Shown here: positions 1 to 8,945 of the stretch, one piece after another
How the letters are laid out: each line of letters begins with the position of its first letter
How positions within the stretch are numbered: the stretch's first letter is position 1
From: Mucidula mucida
Lineage: Eukaryota > Basidiomycota > Agaricomycetes > Agaricales > Physalacriaceae
Assembly (NCBI GenBank): GCA_015501055.1
Contig: JADNYV010000749.1
Span: 1-16,531, forward strand
Length of the DNA stretch: 16,531 bases
Reading direction: 5' to 3'
The notes under the pieces: generated by a model
The model's database searches: none
Seen by the model: only the letters and a program-made list of their open reading frames with translations
Told to the model about the DNA's origin: nothing
Made by a program: the position numbers and the translations under genes

Positions 1-558
1 ATGCCGTCTTGACAGTCCTTGAGTAACCGCCTACCTAACTCTGGCGTCAAGAAGGTGAGTTCCCGCACTAGTCACAGTGTTAGAGGCAGTCACGTGCTTC
101 TGTCACAAAACGACGGCCATGACCCGGTCCATCCCGAAGTTCCCACAGCCACTTCAAAACTCCCACTTCAGCAGCCCTTGAAGATGCGTTGGAAACTCTG
201 CTGACTATTAGTCAAGCTAGGCGATGCAATGAACAAGACGTGATTTGGATGCGACGAACTCTGAGTCTCACGGCACGATCATCTGATCCGTCAATGTTAA
301 ATCTGTTCGACCTGTCATGGTGACACTTCAACTACTTTGTTTGGCCTATGCCCCGAGAACAGTCGTCTCGATCATCTCAGTATGGCGCCCGACAACGAAC
401 GGTCTGAGTCGACCTGCCGCGGCATGAAATCTTGGGACAGTTGTCCTTTTGCGACGGGACCGCGTCTGGGATACAATTTCGTTCGGAATTAACTCAGCAC
501 AGGCGTCCATCGCCACACGGGACGAGTCATCTGTGTTCCGTGGTCTGAACTGCTGGAG
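1..558. other. no gene recognised
   Basis: Short open frames exist on both strands, but none carries a recognisable motif, a convincing exon-intron structure or coding-like codon use. The right part is presumably upstream sequence of the Cys-rich gene at 680. A gene ending left of the window could reach in here, but I see no evidence for it. Confidence 0.4.
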
Positions 559-627
559 TATAAATCCCATGAGTCGTCGGCAGAAAGTGTCATCTTCATC
601 CTCTTCTTCTTTCCTTCTCTCGTCTAG
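559..627 (+). promoter_or_regulatory. TATA box plus CT-rich tract
   Basis: A TATAAAT box lies at 559-565. A pyrimidine tract made almost only of C and T follows at about 592-626, and the ATG of the Cys-rich gene is at 680. TATA followed by a CT block just before the transcript start is a usual core promoter layout in fungi. The spacing of about 115 bases from TATA to ATG is reasonable. Confidence 0.55.
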
Positions 628-679
628 ACATACGCCACTAGCATTCTATCACCTTTAATTTCAAACTACACCAGCTAAT

Positions 680-1201
680 ATGTGCCGCATTCGCCAGTAC
701 GTCTTCATCCTACAAACACATCGAACCTTTTGACAAACAGCTTTGTTACAGGGTCTGCAATGTCTACACCAAGTGTGGCCACGGAATAAGCCTTGTAGGT
801 CCTTGGACTCATGAGCCTTCGCTTTCCTGCTTATATTACTTCCTCCCTGTCAGCCCGATGAATTTGTGAGGACACTTCCTCAGCACGTATTTACTATCCT
901 CACCCAATACCAGATTCAATGCGAATCGGTGAACTGTCGCTTCAGTACCTTCCACCCTGCTACGTGCAGGCCCCCTCAGTGCCTCCAGACCTGCGCCCAG
1001 TAGTAAGCTATCCACCCATTTTATTAACCACCACTTACTAATTGACGCCCGTCTGTAGCAAGAAGTTCCCGGAGCAATACAGTATGTCCTCCTCAGTTCG
1101 TATCATTCAACACCTGCCTTTCTAACCTATGTCAAGGCCCTCACATTAACGCGTACTGCTATGCCTGCCAGCAGCAACAAGCTCATGCGAGCCGCCGCTA
1201 A
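680..1201 (+). CDS. small Cys-rich, probably metal-binding protein (82 aa)
   Basis: Six exons: 680-696, 752-794, 854-865, 914-1002, 1059-1081 and 1137-1201. The introns are 48-59 bases with GT...AG ends, and joining them gives one open frame of 82 residues ending in TAA. The protein has ten cysteines (2, 8, 14, 27, 32, 42, 47, 51, 69, 72) and four histidines (16, 38, 64, 78). It opens MCRIRQVCNVYTKCGH and ends with a C-x2-C pair (CYAC). The pattern of an N-terminal MCR, an early CGH, a central C-x4-C, a C-x4-C-x3-C group and a final C-x2-C resembles small proteins common in basidiomycete genomes that have no known function. I infer zinc binding from the Cys/His spacing only. There is no signal peptide, so it is not a typical secreted effector. 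Exon 3 is only 12 bases. Confidence 0.75.
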
Positions 1202-1525
1202 GCATCTATTATCCGCCATCGTGCCAATAATATCCTATAATCTCCCAGTAATATAATCGTAGACAGTACTACACTACATATACAAGTACCTTAGAGATAG
1301 ATATCGTGTTTCGACTCTCTAGACAGATGCACAGTGTCAATCCATTCTTGTGTTTTTTTTGCCATTGGTACATCGTTGGATGCCAGTATACCACATTATT
1401 GGTATCTGCGGTAACGAAAATGAGAATTACTCGTGCGCGCCCAGGCCGTTACTGTTCAAGTTCTCTGAGCTGCTGCCGCCACGTAAAGACCCCCTCCGCC
1501 ACAGGGTCTCAAAGAAAACAAGTCA
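1202..1525. other. intergenic or unresolved 5' part of next gene
   Basis: This stretch follows the stop of the Cys-rich gene. Two overlapping plus-strand open frames (from about 1306 and 1350) run into the next open frame, and a possible acceptor CACAG at about 1504 keeps the downstream frame open. No upstream exon could be matched with confidence. It may hold the promoter or 5' exons of the unrecognised gene at 1526. Confidence 0.3.
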
Positions 1526-2008
1526 ATGCATAAAGCCGCTCCGAGTGATAATGCACTTCGTCTAGCATTTCGATGCGCGCTGGATGAAATCTGGCGAGGT
1601 GGAGGAGTGATCGCTACTACTACCGATGATGTCAAGGGACCGGGCTGGTTCTTCGTTGCTCTGTACTTAGCAGGCTCTACGGTACCTTTGAACATGCAAA
1701 CGGCGACGCGACGGGTTGTTGAGATCCTGAACGTTCAACTTGAGCGCTCCTCTGGCCCGTCGGTGGAAGTGAAAGAGCCGGGTAAAGTCCAGAAATTTGA
1801 CGCCACCATCTTTCTTTCCCTTCCGGAGGGTTCAGAACGCCGGATTCCTGTTCCGGTCATTCTATTAGGGGTGCCAAGGAGCCTGGTAAGCCTCAACCTC
1901 GACGTTCTCCGCATTCATGGTGCGCTTTCACGCGGATCCGAGCTCTTCGAAGAACGGGAGCAAGACGCAAAGAAGGTGGACTTGAAGCTGTTACCGATTT
2001 ACCTCTGA
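1526..2008 (+). CDS. unrecognised open frame, 160 aa
   Basis: This open frame from ATG at 1526 to TGA at 2008 has codon use and composition like a real protein, with mixed hydrophobic and charged stretches and no low complexity. Readable pieces are KGPGWFFVALYLAGSTVPL at about residues 38-56, DATIFLSLPEGSERRIPVPV in the middle and a charged SELFEEREQDAKKVD near the end. I do not recognise the family. A donor-like GTAAGC at 1886 in phase 0 could end an exon after residue 120, and frame 2 after about 1950 stays open with an acidic MEEEP stretch, so a spliced 3' end is possible. It may also have 5' exons. It lies upstream of the DUF6534 gene on the same strand. No function is proposed. Confidence 0.4.
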   Translation: MHKAAPSDNALRLAFRCALDEIWRGGGVIATTTDDVKGPGWFFVALYLAGSTVPLNMQTATRRVVEILNVQLERSSGPSVEVKEPGKVQKFDATIFLSLPEGSERRIPVPVILLGVPRSLVSLNLDVLRIHGALSRGSELFEEREQDAKKVDLKLLPIYL

Positions 2009-2260
2009 TGGAAGAAGAACCAGTGAGCTTTTTGTTCTTAAAATACCTCGGGCGACGGTGATCGACCATCATATAATCGGTAGCACGCAGTACAACCCGT
2101 TTTTTAACCACGCGGACTTGACGCGTTGCTCTCAAATTTCAATGTCGACATGCAGGGAAAGCTCCATTTATTGAAATACCCCTTGAGAGATCTTACAATT
2201 TGGGGATCAGCAGCGGTGCTCATTCCGTCAAAAGCAAACTTGAACGTTACCTTCAATGTG
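2009..2260 (+). promoter_or_regulatory. probable promoter region of the DUF6534 gene
   Basis: A TATAAT element at about 2072-2077 sits roughly 185 bases before the chosen ATG. The stretch 2126-2260 is open in the frame of exon 1, so an in-frame N-terminal extension is formally possible. The first ATG that gives a family-typical start just before the first membrane helix is 2261. Confidence 0.35.
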
Positions 2261-3759
2261 ATGTCTACGCAGGCCATCCCCACCAACATTGCAGAGCTGT
2301 ACGTTGCTTTCTCGTGGACGAGGCGCATCTTGAAGCTGATCATCCCCACTTTCAGGACAGGTCCATTGGTGGGAATTTAAAAGGCGGGAGTCGACCGATA
2401 GTCCTAATAATGGCCCGTAGGTCCTTGGGCATTTTTTTAACTGGGGACTATTCGGGGCGTTGACAGTCCAATCGTGTAGGGCGCTTTTCTCACTGATACT
2501 ACCCAGCTTCTGCTGATATCCTCAGACATATATTATCTGGCGTTTCCCCGCGATCGATGGCTGGCCAAGTCGATAGTAGCCTCGGTGTACAGTTTGGAGC
2601 TTATACAGACCGTTCTCGCGACGCGGGACGCGTTTCGAAATTTTGGGACTGGGTGGGGGGATATGACGGATCTGAACGAGGTTGGGTTCCTGTGGTTCAG
2701 GTATGTTGCTACACCGTACACGCCACTTCATGGACATAGTCTGACATCTTCGTTCAGCGTTCCAGTAATGGGCTCTATAAGTAAGACCTCGCTTGCTTCA
2801 CCGTCAAGTCGCGACTGAGCTGGTACTACTCCAGTCGGCTTCGTCGCACAGTTGTTCTTCGCGTGGAGGATATGGATTTTGAGCAGTAGGCTGTACATCC
2901 CAGTTATCATATGTCTGGTGAGTAGAACATAACCTCGTGATTATTGCCCTGACCGTCGGTGAAGCTATCCGCAACGCAATGCATCGCCGGCGTCTGGTCA
3001 GGGATCTACTCACACATCATTGGCGTATTCTCCGACATTCCAGAACACACGTTCGTCAGCACTTCGGTACGTCCCCGCTCTAATCACCTATTCATATTCT
3101 CAAGAATGTCTCCAGCTCTGGCTAGGTGGCACCGCGCTTTGCGATGTCATAGTCGCGTTTAGTATGATGTACTATCTAAATCGTTCTAGGACAGGATTTC
3201 GTTCCACGAACGTTATTCTTTCAAGGTTCATCCGCATCACGATTGAGACGGGTGCAATCTGCGCCACGTTTGCTGTCCTCGATCTTGCGTTCTTTCTTTC
3301 TTACCGACACAACAACTTTCATCTAGCACCGTCAATCGCCCTGTCCAAACTATACTCTAACAGCTTGTTGGTGGTATGTGCCATTTCTCCGACGAGAGCA
3401 CGAAATTGACTTGAAATATGTGTAGGTACTCAATGCTCGCGTGCGCTTCGTCGGTGGACGCGATAGCGGTGCTTGGTCCGAAGACTTTTCGCTGGCGGCG
3501 ATAGTTACGACGACAGACTTCCAATTTCCGGGCGGAGCCTCATCGAGCTTTGGGCATCGCCATGGCCATCACAGCCAAACAAGTCTTCCTGACAACACGC
3601 TCAATATAGCCGTTGCACGAGGGGTTACTGGAGAGTATGAAGACGACGACGTATGTAGCACCTATGCTTTGCTTCACTCGCTAAACATGTCCATAGCACA
3701 AACCTCCGAGGGATGCTGACCCAGAATACAATCAACGAAAAGGTGTTTTGGTCGAATGA
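2261..3759 (+). CDS. DUF6534 seven-helix membrane protein (344 aa)
   Basis: Ten exons: 2261-2298, 2356-2368, 2421-2475, 2526-2700, 2758-2780, 2835-2917, 2965-3066, 3116-3373, 3426-3650 and 3697-3759. All junctions are GT/AG, all phases agree, and 1035 coding bases give 344 residues with no frame break. The N-terminus has the family pattern TGPLVLGHFFNWGLFGALTV followed by YIYYLAFPRDRW. Helices follow around GFVAQLFFAWRIWIL, LSATQCIAGVWSGI and LWLGGTALCDVIVAFSMMYY. The DUF6534 core runs from about residue 167 to 255: T-GF-ST in the loop, then IETGAICATFAVLDLAFFL and ALSKLYSNSLLVVLNAR. The tail after about residue 256 is polar, with a HRHGHHS stretch and an acidic YEDDD. The family is expanded in mushroom-forming fungi and has no established function. 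Exon 2 is only 13 bases. Confidence 0.88.
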
Positions 3760-4366
3760 ACTCTTCGTCATATGCTTGTCAGACAGCTATGTGTTTGTAT
3801 TATTATGACTTACATATGATGGATCACTAATGTCAAACGACGAGACCTTCTTGGGCTGTTACTCGATGAAGCTTGAGACCCAAGCTTATTGAACTTTCCG
3901 TCGAGACAAATTGATTGGCATCAGGTTCAGTGATCTGAACTGGCTAGGTCATCGCATTGAATGTCAGAATTTACTCGCCACTGTCAATGGTACACATTGA
4001 TAACTGATGACTTCAGTGTTTACTGGGCATGACTTTGAATGTCCTGTGATTATAGACTGCCTGGTGTCAATGGTCCCTTGTCCCATCAAGGCATCGTTCA
4101 AGGCAACGAGCTTGCCCGAGAGCCAGAAGACGCGATGAGGGTTCATTCTAAGTGGTCTCATTCTATATCATTATGTTTTGTCATTTGTCGGAGCGAGGAG
4201 CGAAAGGCTTCGCCCCGCCAGCGGTGGCATCACATTCAACCAAATGATGTCAATATCCATCGATCTCATTGGGAGAGAGGCGTTGAGTCCCATTGATACG
4301 TGATCAAGCATTCCCAACAGAGTCTTGAGTCGTAACGTGGCGACAGCAATAACCGCGCGACTGACA
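3760..4366. other. convergent intergenic region
   Basis: This lies between the 3' ends of the DUF6534 gene (+) and dsc3 (-). No real gene is seen. On the minus strand an open frame continues from dsc3 exon 5 down to 4171, but only in a frame that conflicts with the conserved Dsc3 C-terminus. A 7-base inverted repeat, AAGCTTG/CAAGCTT with a 5-base gap, lies at 3869-3887 and has no clear role. Confidence 0.5.
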
Positions 4367-5484
4367 TCAAGAAGCGTCCAAGAAAAACCTCCACAAACCA
4401 AACATGATGTTCGCGATGAAGCCGATGACCAAACCGACTTGCATTGCGCGGCTAACAAGATTGGAATATCGGCGGTCCATCAACAGGCAAAATTGAGACA
4501 CTCACGAAAATATGACGCTGTCTGGCGGCTCGTATTCGGTACCGTCTTCCCAGAACACCGGGGGAATTGGTTGCGGATAAAGAAGAATGGGAGTATGGGA
4601 AAGAAGAAGCCTATTACCAGACCTTGGATGATGGAGGAGTTGGCAGAGGTAGACTGGGATAGTGAAGCGGTTCCGGCGTTATCCATAGAATCGATCCATT
4701 GCTCTTCAAGTGCTCTGGCGTGTTCGTCATCTACAGATTATCAGCATACAAGCATAACATGTTCAACGCGTTCTTACATTCTTCCTCCGTCTCAAAGTGT
4801 TGTTCATCAAGAAAGTTGTTCGAGGACTGACTGTGAAACTGGCGTCTGAAATTGGCGATGTCGGCTTCTGAGAAGCCTACAGACGCCAGCCTGTCAAAGC
4901 CCCTTGCGGGTTGCATTTGGGTCGCCTGTCATTCATTAATTAGAAGAAAGAAGAGGTCTCTGCAGATTTAAATCCACCTGTAATCCTTCATCATTATCTC
5001 CTTGGCCAAATTCAACTTTGGCGCCGACAGAGCAGTGCAGCCACGTCGTGGTAGCTGCCGCAATGCGCGCTTCCTGCGCCTCGTCGTCGACGCTGCTCGC
5101 GACTTTCTTTTGACGGCCTTCGTGAGTGTCCAGCCACGAGAAGAGCGGTATCCCATCCGTCAACAACCGCCCGGAATATATGAGTCGAAGTTTGCGATCC
5201 TCCAGGTCAGCCCGGGCGTTGCGAATCTGCCACATTGTCATTCCAGGATGCAAGTAAATCGAAGTATATGGGGTTCTTACTATTGTCTTCACGTCCTTGA
5301 CAGTATCTTGCTTCCCAATGGTCAGCTGTAGATCAGGCAGTCCCTCCGTGAACCGAATGACAAGATGTCGAACAGTCACTTCATGGCTAGTCGAAGCCTC
5401 TGGTGCGCCAGCGGGAACTAGAAGGTCTATAGCCCGTCGTTTCCCCTTGGCTTTCTCGCTGAGCATGTTGGTCCCAATTGTCAT
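4367..5484 (-). CDS. dsc3: DSC E3 ubiquitin ligase complex subunit 3 (Dsc3), one frame break
   Basis: Five minus-strand exons: 5484-5281, 5226-4978, 4925-4778, 4730-4506 and 4451-4367. The start is the first ATG before MLSEKAKGKRRAIDL, the typical Dsc3 N-terminus. A ubiquitin-like domain spans about residues 37-108 (VTVRHLVIRF, RKLRLIYSGRLLTDG). The conserved WLHCSVG follows at 130-136, then the DUF2407 C-terminal part with RGFDRLASVGFSEADI, RRQFHSQ and ALEEQWID. Two membrane helices close it: GLVIGFFFPILPFFFIR, and a last one around VGLVIGFIANIMFGLWRFFL just before the stop. In exon 4 the frame breaks at a run of five C (4560-4564, G on the plus strand): FFFIRNQF is followed one base off by PPVFWEDGTEYEPPDSVIFS. 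With one more base the protein would be 303 aa. In yeasts and moulds Dsc3 works in the Golgi DSC ligase with Dsc1/Tul1 and Dsc2 in SREBP activation or membrane-protein degradation. Confidence 0.88.
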
Positions 5485-5704
5485 GCTGGTAAGAAAGATC
5501 CCCTTCGGAGGCAAATCTGATCGGCGTGTATGTGTCAGGCACGCTACACCTCAGTCTTAACTTGGTCCTAGTAATGCTCATAGCTCTTTACTCATCGGAT
5601 ACGAATCCTAGGAGAGCGCGATACGCTGACGTTTTTTTCCGGCGACTGCGCTCAGAAATAGCTCTCCTATTGACGTGAAATTCCATGACCTTCTGGCCAG
5701 TTTC
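5485..5704. promoter_or_regulatory. divergent dsc3/vps62 promoter with two TGACGT motifs
   Basis: These 220 bases separate the start codons of two divergent genes. TGACGT occurs at 5627-5632 and again at 5671-5676 in the same orientation. This is the half site of ATF/CREB-type bZIP factors; the full palindrome TGACGTCA is absent. No clear TATA box is seen on either side. On the dsc3 side a TTACCAG lies directly before the ATG and could be the acceptor of a 5'UTR intron. Shared control of both genes is inference only. Confidence 0.35.
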
Positions 5705-6976
5705 ATGGTCTCTCCCCTTCACGGCATGCTTTCACAAATCGGGTTTCTTGCTCTTTTCGCTGGTTCTCTGTTATCGCACCCTGCTCAAGCCAGTCCTCTC
5801 CTTCCCTAGCTACCATTCCCGACTACGTCATCGCCTATGCCCCACTGTCCCATCTGTATTCCAAAGAACAGTGGTTTCATTCCGATGTAGCGACTCATCT
5901 GGAACACACGACACCGCAGGTGAGGGTATCTCATTCTACTTCTTGTTATCGCTCACATGTTGGTTCCGTTTAGATAAACTATACATCTATAGGAAACGCT
6001 ACCATAACTAGTCTCGCGTCAGTGAGCGCCGACGCGTTCTTGACTTCGGATGACAACGTTGAGAATTCTCCAGCGTGGCTACTTTCTACCGGAAACATGC
6101 CAGATGACACAGGATATAGCGCCGCTCCGGGGACCATCGTCTGTGTTCAGAAGGAGGCGGAATCGTCGATGCCTTTTACTTCTCGTTTTACTCGTATAAT
6201 TACGGTATGCGTCCGTGCCGTCTGTCATTCCTCAACCTCATGCTTCCAAGGTCCACAAGTTCTCGGAATCCGCTTTGGGAACCACGTCGGTGACTGGGAG
6301 CACATCGTGATTCGTTTCGTCGACGGGATTCCTGCCTACATCTGGCTCTCCGTACATGACTGGGGTGACGCCTACAGCTTTACTGCTCTCGAGAAACGCG
6401 GTCTTCGTCCCGTAACGTACATCGCTACAGGAACGCACGCAAACTACGCGACCGTAGGTACTCACGCTTTTATTCTGCCTTTGGGACTGCTCTCTGACCG
6501 GACGGACGCTGGACGGATATGGGACATCACCAAAAATTACCGTGGGTTCTGGTACGACGTCTTGTCACAATCGTTCAGTAGTGCTGGCGGCGCGGGTATT
6601 GGTGGCAGGAAGCAGATGTCCGAGGGCTCCAGTTGGCTGACTTGGACCGGACGTTGGGGAGACCAGCAATATCCCAACTCTGATTCAAGGCAGATTTGCA
6701 TATTGGACCAGTGTCACTATGTAACGGGCCCACTGGTAAGTTCCCAATACTGTTTATTCATTTCGCTTGGACTCATGAATGACTGCAGGTCCAGTCGACA
6801 AAAACCTTGGTCGTTTGACGGTTTGTCAGTACGATGAATGCGAGATTCTCGAGGATCTCAGCAGACACGAGAGTGGTGAACGAAAAGTTCATGGCGTCCT
6901 GAACGAACAGAACCTGGAGATGTACAATGACCTAGTGTTTTGGGCGAGGACGAAAGCAGGTGATGCATCTAGATAG
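5705..6976 (+). CDS. vps62: Vps62-family protein with signal peptide, three frame breaks
   Basis: Four exons: 5705-5919, 5974-6204, 6251-6735 and 6789-6976. The N-terminus (ATG 5705, or in frame 5726) is a signal peptide, with MLSQIGFLALFAGSLLSHPA from the second ATG. The body has the Vps62 pattern: IPDYVIAYAPLSHLYSKEQW, DVATHLEHTTPQ, FLTSDDNV, then GIVDAFYFSFYSYNYG, GIRFGNHVGDWEHIVIRF, YIATGTHANYAT, DQCHYVTGPTGP and KNLGRLTVCQYDECE. The frame moves by one base at three places: about 5801-5815 (near CCC), 6130-6151 (near GTTC) and 6726-6728 (GGG). In each case one missing base explains the shift, and with all three the protein would be 373 aa. Splice junctions around the breaks are normal. 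Yeast Vps62 is linked to sorting to the vacuole; its biochemical activity is unknown. Confidence 0.85.
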
Positions 6977-7392
6977 TTTCTGCCAGAGTGATGTTCCTTA
7001 CTTAGAAAACTCTTCATGAGGAGAGCATTCAAAACATTGACAGCATGAGTAGTCCAATGCCAAAGAACCTCATGCAAAGTAAGAAGGGACCTCCACAGGA
7101 CGAAATGGTGAAGTAAAGTTCCTCAGAGGAGTATGTATGTTTGGTTGCTCGAGATTTATCTAAGGACCCCGGAGCGTGACTTCTTCAAAAGTACCTAGCT
7201 TCAACTTGCGATTGTGCAACACAGTAGTGTCATGTAAGCCTGGGTGACTTCAACTGGCGAAAAGTCTAATTCTTATGAGCACCGCGCCCATGGCGACACT
7301 GCCCAGAGGAATGCACTTGAACAGCGTAGAACAGGGGTCTGGGAGTAGGAAATGAAGAGGCATCGTCGTTCCCCGCCCCATAATATACCCTC
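6977..7392. other. no gene recognised
   Basis: This follows the vps62 stop. It contains only short open frames without motif support and is probably 3'UTR plus spacer. An AT-rich TAATATA at 7381-7387 is too close to the ATG at 7393 to judge as a promoter. Confidence 0.4.
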
Positions 7393-7686
7393 ATGGCGTT
7401 GGTCGCTGCTTACGCATCCCAGACTTGTGTCACTGACGCAATGATTGGAACATTCATAGCAGGTCAAGGAATCCACACTCTGCTGCTCGTGAAGCAGCGA
7501 CTCGAAGGCGACTTTGAGGGCGACAAATGCCAGATTGAGACGCAGCTAATCTCTATGTTAGCGAGACAACCGGGAGTCCTCGCCCTGTCGGGCGGTCGAT
7601 ATTTTCTTGACGATCGAGAACGGAGAATGTTGCTGGGTCGTCGAAAGATGAACGTCATCGGTGAACAAAGCGCATTAGTAGTGTGA
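7393..7686 (+). CDS. unrecognised open frame, 97 aa (doubtful)
   Basis: ATG to TGA, 97 residues. It has a plausible composition: a hydrophobic start, then an acidic LEGDFEGDKCQIE, then a basic RERRMLLGRRKM near the end. I recognise no family. It lies on the opposite strand just beyond the 3' end of the RRM-like gene at 7798, and a long minus-strand open frame overlaps it, so it could also be a chance frame in that gene's 3' flank. Confidence 0.25.
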   Translation: MALVAAYASQTCVTDAMIGTFIAGQGIHTLLLVKQRLEGDFEGDKCQIETQLISMLARQPGVLALSGGRYFLDDRERRMLLGRRKMNVIGEQSALVV

Positions 7687-7797
7687 TTTCCTGTTACGAT
7701 GCCCGCAGATGTATCTTCCTCGCACGAGTACATACGTTCAGTGCGTGTGCCATTCTTGAAAGTACAGCTCGATGCTGCTACGCTACGGCTTTGATCC

Positions 7798-8511
7798 CTA
7801 AACACAGTCAGAGCAGTCCTGGGGTAATAGAAGACAAAAGTCACATCTCTCATCGCGTGTAATTTCCCCGGATTGGGTATACTTTCCGTAGATCTTGTGG
7901 TAGAAAAACCCAATCCCTGTATCCGAGTACATTGCAGCAAGGGCCCTATCCGCGCCTTCCTGTGTCGCAAAGAGAGCAAATGCCCATGGCCGAAAGAACT
8001 TGGCTTGATTAAACGATACTATACAAAATGGTGAGCGGTACGTACGCGTGGAATAAAGACGCGACGCACACATCTCTACAGAAACCACATCGAACGGTTT
8101 CAGCAAGTTGAGGACCATCTCGGGATTAGCACCATAAGAAACCGGCACGTTCTCCAGTCGGAGCTCTCTGCTCTTCGGTGCATCGGGATCGAGCTCTGGC
8201 GCTTTGTTCTTCGGAAGCCGGATGACCTCTGGTGCAAAGCTCGGGGGTATAGGCGTTATGGTCACGTCGCCCACAGTAAACGGTCGCTCCGCGGCAAGCT
8301 TGTCTGCGCCGTCCTTTCTGCGAAATTCGACTATAGACACGCGCGCGCCATGCCAGAGCGTGCTGACCTCTCCATACTTATCAAGGCTGGCTTTGAGGTC
8401 TCGGTGCGATATGGCGTCAGATGTCATTAGGTGGACCTCGCGTGTAAGTGTGGTGAAGCTGCGTCTCCAGTGGCGGAACGTCTGCGTCCATTGACGAGCA
8501 CAGACGATCAT
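7798..8511 (-). CDS. protein with two RRM-like domains, copy A (220 aa)
   Basis: Two exons, 8511-8070 and 8018-7798, joined in phase 1 after VSVEM across a 51-base intron (donor GTGCGT). The chosen ATG opens MIVCARQWTQTFRHWRRSFT. This stretch is rich in Arg and lacks acidic residues, like a mitochondrial presequence (inference). RRM-like domain 1 covers about residues 25-75 (VHLMTSDAISHRDLKASLDK, VSIVEFRRKDGADKL). Domain 2 covers about 120-205: RELRLENVPVSYGAN, then WAFALFATQEGADRALAAM and a final KIYGKY. The order of strand, helix, strand and an F-x-QEGADRAL helix fits an RRM fold, but aromatic RNP residues are weak, so RNA binding is not proven. It is a clear paralog of the gene at 11223 on the other strand. 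The 3' end is less certain than the rest. Confidence 0.68.
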   Translation of the reverse strand: MIVCARQWTQTFRHWRRSFTTLTREVHLMTSDAISHRDLKASLDKYGEVSTLWHGARVSIVEFRRKDGADKLAAERPFTVGDVTITPIPPSFAPEVIRLPKNKAPELDPDAPKSRELRLENVPVSYGANPEMVLNLLKPFDVVSVEMCASRLYSTRTYRSPFCIVSFNQAKFFRPWAFALFATQEGADRALAAMYSDTGIGFFYHKIYGKYTQSGEITRDERCDFCLLLPQDCSDCV

Positions 8512-8629
8512 GGAAGTTAAGAGGAATAATATAAAGATCAATTATTATTGATTGACGATCACTTAGTGTTTATGTTCCTAAACCATCCCGCTCATGTACT
8601 TAGTGCTCTAGCCTCTTCGAAGCCCTCTT

Positions 8630-8945
8630 CCACTATCACGCATCCCCCAGTTTGAGAAATATCACTGTGAAGATCTGGGCTATCCCAGTTGTCTGTTTTC
8701 TCGTGTCCTACACCGCATAAAACTGTGGATGTCTTCGACGTGGCTGCTGTTCATATGTATCGGTGCATTGCGCGCTGTATTGCCTTCTTGCGTGGCTTGA
8801 AGGACTAGGTACGGACAGCAATCTGGTATCTGCAATGTTTTCTCGTCATTGGAAGGCGCGGATAGGAGTCAGCCTATGCAGTAACAGGATTTATGTCAAT
8901 GGCAACTCAATGCCTCAGGTGGCCCTAGATGTGAGTCCACGTTAC
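8630..8945 (+). pseudogene. decayed third copy of the RRM-like gene
   Basis: This segment matches the intact copy at 11223 piece by piece and in the same order. ATCACGCATCCCC at about 8636 equals the start of RRM 1 (ITHP). AAAACTGTGGATGTC plus TTCGACGTGGCTGCTGTTCA (about 8718-8757) matches the end of exon 1 (FDVAAVHM against FNVTTVYM). A degenerate intron follows. GGAAGGCGCGGAT at about 8850 and GGAGTCAGCCTATGCAGTAA at about 8867-8886 match exon 2 (IGVSLCSNRIY against AGVSLRNNRIY). The homologous donor GTGAGTCC is kept at about 8931. About 240 bases of the first part and about 30 bases of exon 2 are missing, and the frame is not continuous. Confidence 0.68.

Noticed and set aside
3869..3887. 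Inverted repeat AAGCTTG-5 bases-CAAGCTT
   Set aside because: Only a 7-base stem with no T-run; a single short hairpin between fungal genes is expected by chance and has no known terminator role here.
4325..4849. 174-codon plus-strand open frame
   Set aside because: It is antisense to dsc3 exons 3-5, whose minus-strand reading carries clear Dsc3 motifs.
5002..5331. 109-codon plus-strand open frame
   Set aside because: It lies antisense to the ubiquitin-like domain of dsc3 and has no motif of its own.
7464..7979. 171-codon minus-strand open frame overlapping RRM-like copy A
   Set aside because: It uses a different frame from the conserved domain 2 and shows no similarity to copy B.
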